Assembly (NCBI GenBank): GCA_900555525.1
Contig: USLP01000016.1
Location: forward strand, 1-12,744
DNA: 12,744 nucleotides
Direction of reading: 5' to 3'
Source: an uncultured Eubacteriales bacterium
Lineage (GTDB): Bacteria; Bacillota; Clostridia; UMGS1840
Shown here piece by piece: positions 6,413-12,744 of the stretch (position 1 is its first letter; every line of letters starts with the position of its first letter). The notes under the pieces are model-generated. The model did not search any database and was not told the DNA's origin. It was given only the letters and a program-made list of their open reading frames with translations. Position numbers and translations under genes: made by a program.

Positions 6413-7507
6413 TTATTCCACAACCTTTGAATTTTGTATTTTTATCATTTTCACCTTGCTTGGGTTTACGGTATGCGAATCCGTTACGGTTAAAATCGTC
6501 TGGAAATCACGCACATAGTTAAAAAGACGTTTTTGCCTTTGTTTATCAAGCTCGGACAGAATATCGTCAAGAAGCAAAACGGGAGCCTCTCCCGTGAGTT
6601 CCTTTATAAATATTATTTCCGAAAGCTTAAGCGACAGAATTATTGTTCTTTGCTGACCCTGGGACGCAAAAACCTTTGAATTTTTGCCGTCTGTCAAAAA
6701 TTCTATATCGTCCTTATGAGGGCCTATAAGCGTTGTGCGTTTCTTCAGTTCCTCAAAAAACACGCTTTCGCTGTGTTCACTGAAAAGCTCTTTTATGCGC
6801 TTTTTGTTTTCCTTGTCGGAAATTTCAAAAAAGGTTTTGTATTTAACCTCAAGCTCATGCTTATCGTCGGAAATTTCGGAATATATTTTCCGTGCCGTTT
6901 CTTTCAAGCGTTCTATGTAAAGACAGCGGTAAAAAATAATTTCGCTTCCGTATTCGATAAGCTTCTCGGTATAAACCTTCAAAAGTTCGGGGTCGGGGTT
7001 TATTTCGTCCTTTAAAACCTTGTTTCTGTTTATAAGCACGCTGTTATAATTATGAAGTATTTTATAATAATTCGGGCGAAGCTGGCATATATCCGTATCT
7101 ATAAAGCGCCGTCTTAAATCCTTTTCGCCTTTTATAAGGTTAAGGTCTTCGGGTGAAAAAAGGACGGAATAAAAATTGCCGAGAAAATCGGTGCGTTCCT
7201 TTTTTGCGCCGTTTTTCAAAAGTTCTCGTCTTGCGCCGTTTTTAAGAGTAATTTTAAGGTCGCTCTTTTCGCCCGTTTCCTTTTCATACTCGATTTTCAT
7301 CATGGCGCCGTTTTCGTTTTCCTTGATAATTTCTTTGTCAAGCGCAAAACGGTGCGATTTTAGAGAGGAAAAATAGTATATCGCCTCGACAATGTTGGTT
7401 TTTCCCTGCGCGTTTTTTCCGTAGATTACGTTTATGCCCTTAGAAAAATCCAAATCGAGAAAATCATAGCTTCTGTATTTATAAAGCTTAAGATTTTTAA
7501 GACGCAC
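6413..7507 (-). CDS. recF: DNA replication/repair protein RecF
   Basis: RecF is a cytosolic SMC-like ATPase that, with RecO and RecR, loads RecA on gapped DNA. The 364-residue product has the family length. The Walker A GKNAQGKT is at 30-37, the conserved IGPHKDDI at 261-268, the ABC signature SQGQQR at 282-287, and the Walker B VLLLDDILSELD at 310-321, giving a complete ATPase. A GTG start at 7507 follows GGGAGG by 7 nt. It lies 19 nt after topA and is the last gene of the five-gene operon, ending at the shared terminator. Its position is unusual: most bacteria keep recF beside dnaN and gyrB near the origin, and neither is here. There is no sign of decay. Confidence 0.96.
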   Translation of the reverse strand: MRLKNLKLYKYRSYDFLDLDFSKGINVIYGKNAQGKTNIVEAIYYFSSLKSHRFALDKEIIKENENGAMMKIEYEKETGEKSDLKITLKNGARRELLKNGAKKERTDFLGNFYSVLFSPEDLNLIKGEKDLRRRFIDTDICQLRPNYYKILHNYNSVLINRNKVLKDEINPDPELLKVYTEKLIEYGSEIIFYRCLYIERLKETARKIYSEISDDKHELEVKYKTFFEISDKENKKRIKELFSEHSESVFFEELKKRTTLIGPHKDDIEFLTDGKNSKVFASQGQQRTIILSLKLSEIIFIKELTGEAPVLLLDDILSELDKQRQKRLFNYVRDFQTILTVTDSHTVNPSKVKMIKIQNSKVVE

Positions 7508-7526
7508 CGTTTTTCCTCCCTTTCTT

Positions 7527-9686
7527 TTATGATTTTTTCGTTGTTTTCCTTGTTGTCTTTGTTGTTTTTTCGGCTTTCTCGGCTTTTTCTGCCTTTTCTG
7601 CCTTTGGCTTCGGCTTCGGAGCGCAGTTTTTGCAGTCGGGATTCGAGCAATATTCCTTTTTGGAGCGTCCGAAACGGCGTTCTACCATATAGCTTCCGCA
7701 AAGTTCGCATTTTTTGTCAAGCGGTTTATCCCACGAAGCAAAGTCGCAGGTCGGATAATTCGTACAGCCGTAAAAAACTTTTTTGTTTTTGGAGGTTTTT
7801 TCAACAAGCGTACCACCGCATTTCGGGCAAGGAACGCTCAAAGTAACCTTCGGCATCGGACGGGTGAATTTACATTCGGGGGAATTCGGGCAAGCCAAAA
7901 ATTTTCCGAAACGTCCGCTTTTTATAATAAGGTTTGCGCCGCAAAGCTCGCATTTTTCATCGGTTGTTTCCTGCATTTTCGGAGCGTTTTCGTTTGCCTC
8001 CTCCAAGGTTTTGCTGAAATCTCCGTAGAAATCGGAAAGCACCTTATGCCAATCCTTTCCGTCCGATTCAATCGTATCGAGTTCATGCTCCATCTGCGCC
8101 GTGAATTTTTCATCAACAATAGACGAAAACGAAGCTTTCATCAGATTTGTTACAAGCGTACCCAAATTTGTCGGAACAAAGGATTTGCCCTCTTTCTTGA
8201 CATATTCTCTCGCCAAAATTGTTGAAATAGTCGGCGCATATGTTGACGGACGTCCTATTCCGTTTTCCTCCATGGCTTTTACGAGCGACGCCTCCGTATA
8301 TCTTAAGGGAGGACCCGTGAAATTCTGCTTGGGCAGAAGTTCGGAAAGCTCAAGCTTATCGTCCTTGGAAACCTTGGGGACTTTGGATTTTTTCTCTTCT
8401 TCATCATCGGCGTCAATATAAAATTTCGTGCAGCCGTCAAACTTCAAATTCTGGCATACCGTTCTGAAATTATTCGTATTTTTCTCGCCCTTGCCCTCTA
8501 TTTCGATTGTCAAAACGTCATAAACCGCAGGCTTTAGCTGTGAAGAAACAAATCTGTTCCAGATTAAGCGGTAAAGCTTATACTGGTCGTTTGTGAGCGA
8601 GCTTTTTATTTTATCGGGTGTAAGCTCTATATTTGAAGGACGTACGGCTTCGTGGGCGTCCTGCGTATTTTCGGATTTTTTCTTGAATACATTGGGCTTT
8701 TCGGGATAATATTCTTCTCCGATATTTTCCGTTATATATTTTTTTGCCGCGTCTATCGCCTCTGCGGAAATACGAAGGCTGTCCGTTCTCATATACGTTA
8801 TAAGACCCGTTGAGCCTATGCCTGCGATATCAACGCCCTCATAAAGCGTCTGCGCAACCATCATTGTTTTCTTTGATGAAAAATTCAGGCTTCTCGATGC
8901 CGCCTGCTGCAATGTACTCGTTGTAAACGGCGGTACGGGATATCTCTTTTTCTCGGTTTTCTTAACGTCGGAAACGATAAAATCAGCCGTTTTCAAATCA
9001 CTAAGCACGTCATCGGTTGATTTTTTATCGTTAAGCTGTGTTTTTTTGCCGTTTATTCCGTAAAACTTTGCGGAAAATTCGGAGTTTCCGGCTTTAAACA
9101 TTGCGTCAAGCGTCCAATATTCCTGCGGAACGAAATTATTTATCTCGTCCTCTCGGTCGCAAATCATTTTTACGGCAACGGACTGGACACGTCCTGCCGA
9201 CAGCCCCTTACGTATCTTTTTCCAAAGGAGCGGACTTAATTTATAGCCCACAATTCTGTCAAGAATACGGCGTGCCTGCTGTGCGTCAACCAGTGAAATA
9301 TCGATTGTACGGGGGTGTTTTATACCGTTTAAAACCGCATTTTTCGTTATTTCGTTGAAGGTTACACGGCATTTTTTGTCCTCGTCCATTTTCAAAAGCT
9401 GTGAAATATGCCAGCTTATCGCCTCTCCCTCGCGGTCAGGGTCAGTTGCGAGATATACGTTATCCGCTTCCTTAGCCATTTTCACAAGCTTTTTCACAAG
9501 TTCTTTTTTAGCGGGCATAATCTGATATTTCGGTTCAAAATTGTTTTCTATGTTTACTCCGAAGGTTTTTTCGGGCAAGTCTCTCAAATGACCCACGGAG
9601 GCTATGACTTCATAGTCTTTTCCCAAATATTTTTCTATTGTTTTCGCCTTTGAGGGCGACTCCACAATAACTAAATTAGACGCCAT
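7527..9686 (-). CDS. topA: DNA topoisomerase I (type IA)
   Basis: TopA relaxes negative supercoils by nicking and passing single strands. The 719-residue protein begins with the TOPRIM strand VIVESPSKAKTI, has the metal-binding DPDREGE at 82-88, SAGRVQS at 163-169, and the active-site Tyr at about 298 in GLITYMRTDS. Three C-terminal zinc ribbons are visible: Cys at about 579/582/599/605, 620/623/641/647 and 660/663/680/685. The tail (about 690-719) is a lysine-rich low-complexity extension with four AEK repeats. ATG 9686 is preceded by AAAGGAAC. It lies 22 nt after dprA and 19 nt before recF in the same operon; dprA-topA adjacency is common in Firmicutes, recF adjacency is not. Confidence 0.97.
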   Translation of the reverse strand: MASNLVIVESPSKAKTIEKYLGKDYEVIASVGHLRDLPEKTFGVNIENNFEPKYQIMPAKKELVKKLVKMAKEADNVYLATDPDREGEAISWHISQLLKMDEDKKCRVTFNEITKNAVLNGIKHPRTIDISLVDAQQARRILDRIVGYKLSPLLWKKIRKGLSAGRVQSVAVKMICDREDEINNFVPQEYWTLDAMFKAGNSEFSAKFYGINGKKTQLNDKKSTDDVLSDLKTADFIVSDVKKTEKKRYPVPPFTTSTLQQAASRSLNFSSKKTMMVAQTLYEGVDIAGIGSTGLITYMRTDSLRISAEAIDAAKKYITENIGEEYYPEKPNVFKKKSENTQDAHEAVRPSNIELTPDKIKSSLTNDQYKLYRLIWNRFVSSQLKPAVYDVLTIEIEGKGEKNTNNFRTVCQNLKFDGCTKFYIDADDEEEKKSKVPKVSKDDKLELSELLPKQNFTGPPLRYTEASLVKAMEENGIGRPSTYAPTISTILAREYVKKEGKSFVPTNLGTLVTNLMKASFSSIVDEKFTAQMEHELDTIESDGKDWHKVLSDFYGDFSKTLEEANENAPKMQETTDEKCELCGANLIIKSGRFGKFLACPNSPECKFTRPMPKVTLSVPCPKCGGTLVEKTSKNKKVFYGCTNYPTCDFASWDKPLDKKCELCGSYMVERRFGRSKKEYCSNPDCKNCAPKPKPKAEKAEKAEKAEKTTKTTRKTTKKS
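7566..7601 (-). repeat. Four degenerate 9-bp repeats encoding AEK in the TopA tail
   Basis: Four consecutive 9-base units encode AEK x4 (TopA residues 696-707) but use different synonymous codons (gca/gcc, gaa/gag, aag/aaa). The protein repeat is thus kept while the DNA units have diverged. Confidence 0.75.
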
Positions 9687-9708
9687 TTATATTCGTTCCT
9701 TTCGTTTT

Positions 9709-10845
9709 TTACTTTATAAGTCCCTCGGTAAGACCGTAGGCATTTCCGGCAATCGAACAGACAACCCCCCGTATTTCCAAAAGCGACATAAGCGCCTTTG
9801 CCTTTCCGATGGGAAAGCCTGTTTCGTCGGATATTTTATTTATATGCGAAGCGCCGTTTTTCAAAGCCTTTATTATGCGTTTTTCGTCTTCGCTGAAATT
9901 TTGTTCTTTTATTGTTTCTTCCGCTCTTTTTCGGATATTTCGCCTTATTTGCTCCGCCTGTTCCCTGCCTCCGTATTCTCGTATATAATACTCGAATGCG
10001 TCTGCGCCCGACGTTATCACATGAGCATATTCCTTTAAAAGCTGGTTTGAGCCTTGTCCGTAAGGCGAATTTATATTCTGCGGAACGGCAAAAACACGTC
10101 TGCCGTATGAATTTGCATCTCTTGCCGTAATCAAAGAACCGCTGTTAAGCCTTGCTTCGGTTACGACCGTAAAAGCGCTTATTCCCGCAATGATTCGGTT
10201 TCTTGCAGGAAACGAGCTTCTTGTCGGAGAAAATGACGGCGGATATTCCGAAATTACCGCTCCGTATTTGCTTGCATATTCGTAAATATCACGATTTTGC
10301 ATCGGATATACAATATCAGCTCCGCACCCCAAAACCGCAACCGTAGGCGCTCCTGCGTTTCGTGCGGCTCTGTGAGCCTCACCGTCCGCACCTGCCGCCA
10401 TTCCGCTTACGATTGTAAAACCCTGTGCGCAAAGGTCATCGGATATTTTTGCGGTAACATATTTTCCGTAATCGGAAAGTATACGGGAGCCGACAACTGC
10501 GGCGGCTTTCATGTTTTTCAAGTCGATATCCGCACCTTTTTTATACAGTATATACGGCGGACTTGAAATATCCCTTAAAAGCTTCGGATAGCTGTCGTCC
10601 TCATACGCTATTATTTCAATACTCTTTTCATCGCACGCTCTTTTTACGGCGCACGCTTCGTCCGTATTTTTATTGAGAAGAGCCTGTTTTACGCTTGTAT
10701 CGGCATATATGCCGTCAATTTCCGCAGTACTCATATAATAAAGCGTGCTTGCCGTTTTGTATTCGTCTATGAGCGCCTTTTTTATATGGTTTGAAATTCC
10801 TTTTCTCGTATGAAGCCAAAGCGAGCAGATAACATCGTTTTTCAT
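9709..10845 (-). CDS. dprA: DNA-processing protein DprA
   Basis: DprA (Smf) binds incoming single-stranded DNA and loads RecA in natural transformation; many Clostridia without known competence also carry it. The 378-residue product has an N-terminal helical region, then the Rossmann-like DprA core: VGSR at 118-121, SGMAAGADGEAH at 147-158, VLGCGADIVYP at 171-181, the RSSFPARNRIIAG signature at 209-221, and SGSLITA at 235-241. A C-terminal winged-helix-like segment (about 318-378) resembles the DML1-like domain. The ATG at 10845 overlaps the lgt stop by one base (TAATG), and GGAGG precedes it by 7 nt, so it is coupled to lgt. One small variation is ARLNSGSLIT where AxxSGSLIT is more usual. 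It appears intact. Confidence 0.95.
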   Translation of the reverse strand: MKNDVICSLWLHTRKGISNHIKKALIDEYKTASTLYYMSTAEIDGIYADTSVKQALLNKNTDEACAVKRACDEKSIEIIAYEDDSYPKLLRDISSPPYILYKKGADIDLKNMKAAAVVGSRILSDYGKYVTAKISDDLCAQGFTIVSGMAAGADGEAHRAARNAGAPTVAVLGCGADIVYPMQNRDIYEYASKYGAVISEYPPSFSPTRSSFPARNRIIAGISAFTVVTEARLNSGSLITARDANSYGRRVFAVPQNINSPYGQGSNQLLKEYAHVITSGADAFEYYIREYGGREQAEQIRRNIRKRAEETIKEQNFSEDEKRIIKALKNGASHINKISDETGFPIGKAKALMSLLEIRGVVCSIAGNAYGLTEGLIK

Positions 10846-11684
10846 TAATCCGCCTCCGCTTTGTTTCGTTTTGACAATATAACAAACATAACTATAGATA
10901 TAATAACGGAGGCTATCGCAACAACCTGCGAAACACGAATATTTTCCGTCATCATAAGGCTGTCGGTTCTCATTCCTTCAACAAAAAATCTGCCGATTCC
11001 GTACCAGCCTATGTAAAAAGCAAACGGAAAGCCCGTATGCTTTTTCTTTTTGAAAAAGAAGGATATTAAAATTATTCCCAAAAAGTTCCATAAGCTTTCA
11101 TATAAAAACGTCGGGTGTACGCCGATTTCGGGGTCAACCGCCATACCTTGAGCGCTCATTTCGACAAGCGTTTTTTTGATTGTGCCGCCCGTCATTGAAA
11201 GAAGTCCGTCATAATTGCCGCCGAATGCCTCCTGGTTTACGAAATTCCCCCACCGTCCTACAGCTTGACCGACAAAAAGCCCTGCGGCGCCGTAATCAAA
11301 CAGCATAAGCGGATTGACCTTCTTTTTTCTTGCGTAAATATACGTGGATATAACCGCGCCGATAACTGCGCCGTATATGGCTATTCCACCCTCATGAATT
11401 TTAAAGACGTCCCAAAAATTGTCCTTATATTCTCCAAAGTTAAACACAACGTAATAAATACGTGCGCAAATGATTGCGGACGGCAGCCCGTAAAGCAAAA
11501 CATCATATAAAAGCTCCGTACTGTTGCCGTCCTTTTTGCAAAACCGGCAAGCATACCAAAAGCCCAGGAGTATGCCTGCAAGAATTATAAGAGCATACCA
11601 ATAAACGCTGAAACTTCCTATAGTGAATGCAACGGGATTTATATTAAAGCTTAACCCCAAATGCGGAAACTGTATTTCATTCAC
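10845..11684 (-). CDS. lgt: Prolipoprotein diacylglyceryl transferase
   Basis: Lgt transfers diacylglycerol from phosphatidylglycerol to the lipobox cysteine of prolipoproteins in the cytoplasmic membrane. The 279-residue protein has several hydrophobic spans (for example about 28-46, 62-80, 98-117, 197-211, 219-232, 250-270). Family residues are present: His at about 97 (KIHEGG), the signature GQAVGRWGNFVNQE at about 139-152 with Arg144 and Asn147, HPTFLYES at 190-197, and GRFFVEGMR with Arg232 and Glu236, equivalents of residues essential in the E. coli enzyme. The GTG start at 11684 follows an unusual run of seven G residues acting as ribosome site. It is 11 nt after the methyltransferase and overlaps dprA by one base. 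Confidence 0.96.
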   Translation of the reverse strand: MNEIQFPHLGLSFNINPVAFTIGSFSVYWYALIILAGILLGFWYACRFCKKDGNSTELLYDVLLYGLPSAIICARIYYVVFNFGEYKDNFWDVFKIHEGGIAIYGAVIGAVISTYIYARKKKVNPLMLFDYGAAGLFVGQAVGRWGNFVNQEAFGGNYDGLLSMTGGTIKKTLVEMSAQGMAVDPEIGVHPTFLYESLWNFLGIILISFFFKKKKHTGFPFAFYIGWYGIGRFFVEGMRTDSLMMTENIRVSQVVAIASVIISIVMFVILSKRNKAEAD

Positions 11685-11689
11685 GTTAT

Positions 11690-11696
11690 CCCCCCC
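11690..11696 (-). promoter_or_regulatory. G7 homopolymer acting as the lgt ribosome binding site
   Basis: Seven consecutive G residues lie 5 nt before the lgt GTG and overlap the last base of the methyltransferase TAG stop (11698-11696). It is the only Shine-Dalgarno-like sequence available. A homopolymer of this length can slip, which would alter spacing but not reading frame. Confidence 0.6.
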
Positions 11697-12736
11697 TAAA
11701 AAGTCATATCGTAATATGCATATTCCTTCAAGCGACGGCTTTTTATAACCTCGATTGCAAGCTTTGAATTATCTATACCAATCCATCTTCTTCCAACCTC
11801 TTCCGCCGCTTTAAGCATTGCTCCGCTTCCCGCAAAGCAATCCATAACTATACTGTCGGGATTTGACGACTGCAAAATAATTCGCTTTATCATATCTATA
11901 TTTTTTTCGGTCGGATAAATCGGTTTTTGCGAGTCTTTAAAACGCCATATATCCTGTATTCGTTTTCCCTTATGTTCAAAAGCATATTTTTTTATTCGCG
12001 GATTGCCGTTTTTAGACCATTCAATATCGCCTTTTTTGTCAAGCTTATCAAATTCAGACGGATTCGTTCTCCAATGCCGTCCCTTGGGTACTTCAATATC
12101 ACGCCATGGCTGTCCGGTTATTCCGTCTTTTGTTTCTCCGGGTGCATGAAGCGGTATTGTCGTATATCTGCGCCCGTTTTTATCAATTTTGGAATAGCGT
12201 TTTTCCATTTCTTCCTTTTCGAGCGGAATTTTTATATCATTCCATATATTATTCTGTGCATTTTTAGCATAAAATAATATTAAATCTTTTTCATTGCCGT
12301 ACGCATGCCGTAAAAAATTTTTCGGATTTGATTTTATTCTCGTAATATCATTTTTAAAATTTTTTTCTCCGAATATTTCATCTAATATTATTTTTACGTA
12401 ATGACCTACTTTATAATCGATATGGAAATACAAAGACCCCTTATCCGACAAAAGCTCCCTCATAAGAATAGCTCTTTCCCGTATAAATTCCATATAGCCG
12501 TCAAAATTCATTTTGTCGTTATATGCAACTTCGCCGTCTTTTTCACGGCTTATACTGTTCGCCCTTTTTTTCGATAATAAAAACGTTTGTGCCGTATTAT
12601 ACGGCGGGTCGGTATATATCAAGTCTATTTTTCCTCTGTAATCGTGCATGAGACTTGACATAACTTCAAAATTATCTCCAAAAAAAAGCGCAGACGGAAA
12701 AAAGTCCGGTATCGTTTTTTCACAGACGCAAGCCAT
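11696..12736 (-). CDS. Beta-class site-specific DNA methyltransferase (N6-adenine or N4-cytosine)
   Basis: An S-adenosylmethionine-dependent DNA aminomethyltransferase. The catalytic motif IV, TDPPYN, is at about residues 42-47 and the AdoMet-binding motif I, DCFAGSGAM, at about 299-307, with KPIYPTEKN (motif X region) just before it. Motif IV preceding motif I, with the target-recognition region (about 130-265) between them, defines the beta class. DPPY favours N6-adenine, but N4-cytosine is not excluded. From ATG 12736 it is 346 residues, yet only 8 nt precede it, without a ribosome site, and the frame is still open at the edge, so the true start may lie outside. No restriction endonuclease is in the window. 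The gene looks more AT-rich than lgt and dprA, hinting at acquisition. It ends 11 nt before lgt, probably on the same transcript. Confidence 0.92.
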   Translation of the reverse strand: MACVCEKTIPDFFPSALFFGDNFEVMSSLMHDYRGKIDLIYTDPPYNTAQTFLLSKKRANSISREKDGEVAYNDKMNFDGYMEFIRERAILMRELLSDKGSLYFHIDYKVGHYVKIILDEIFGEKNFKNDITRIKSNPKNFLRHAYGNEKDLILFYAKNAQNNIWNDIKIPLEKEEMEKRYSKIDKNGRRYTTIPLHAPGETKDGITGQPWRDIEVPKGRHWRTNPSEFDKLDKKGDIEWSKNGNPRIKKYAFEHKGKRIQDIWRFKDSQKPIYPTEKNIDMIKRIILQSSNPDSIVMDCFAGSGAMLKAAEEVGRRWIGIDNSKLAIEVIKSRRLKEYAYYDMTF

Positions 12737-12744
12737 ATCGAATA

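Noticed and set aside
7527..12736. The lgt-dprA-topA-recF-methyltransferase block as an undescribed defence system
   Set aside because: All but the methyltransferase are standard housekeeping genes with intact family motifs, and no nuclease or effector gene is present.
1..12744. CRISPR array, tRNA or rRNA genes
   Set aside because: No regularly spaced direct repeats, and no tRNA- or rRNA-like sequence, were seen on either strand.

Overview
The window reads as a chromosomal segment of a spore-forming, low-to-moderate-GC Firmicute (Clostridia type) joined on the left to part of an integrative conjugative element (ICE). The host assignment rests on a dipicolinate synthase pair (dpaA-dpaB), which makes the spore-core chelator, on strong AGGAGG-type ribosome binding sites with frequent TTG/GTG starts, and on the gene types present. 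No species can be named from this sequence.

Layout. Positions 1 to about 3119 (minus strand, visibly GC-richer than the rest) carry a piece of a type IV secretion operon, transcribed right to left: a PrgI-family membrane protein, a VirB4 ATPase, and the 5' part of an unrecognised gene that runs off the left edge. At about 3119-3122 this DNA abuts a phosphotransacetylase gene (pta, minus strand). The pta gene is cut after about residue 283 and lacks its C-terminal catalytic segment. Naive gene calling yields a 386-residue Pta/ICE hybrid reading frame that is not a real protein. No integrase, att repeat or upstream ICE gene is present, so the join is either a deletion/rearrangement or an assembly chimera.

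Positions 3969-4118 form a divergent promoter region with a clear sigma-A-type promoter for each side. To the right (plus strand) lie a small alpha/beta hydrolase, then dpaA and dpaB, ending in a strong bidirectional terminator (6375-6409) shared with the convergent recF.

From 12736 down to 6413 a tightly packed minus-strand operon runs: beta-class DNA methyltransferase, lgt (prolipoprotein diacylglyceryl transferase), dprA (DNA-processing protein), topA (topoisomerase I), recF (recombination mediator). Gaps are 22 nt or less, and lgt and dprA overlap by one base. Except for lgt, these genes act on DNA. recF sits here rather than in the usual dnaA-dnaN-recF-gyrB neighbourhood. I saw no tRNA, rRNA or CRISPR array. 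Nothing here is clearly a new system. The points most worth checking are the pta/ICE junction, the displaced recF and the operon-leading methyltransferase.
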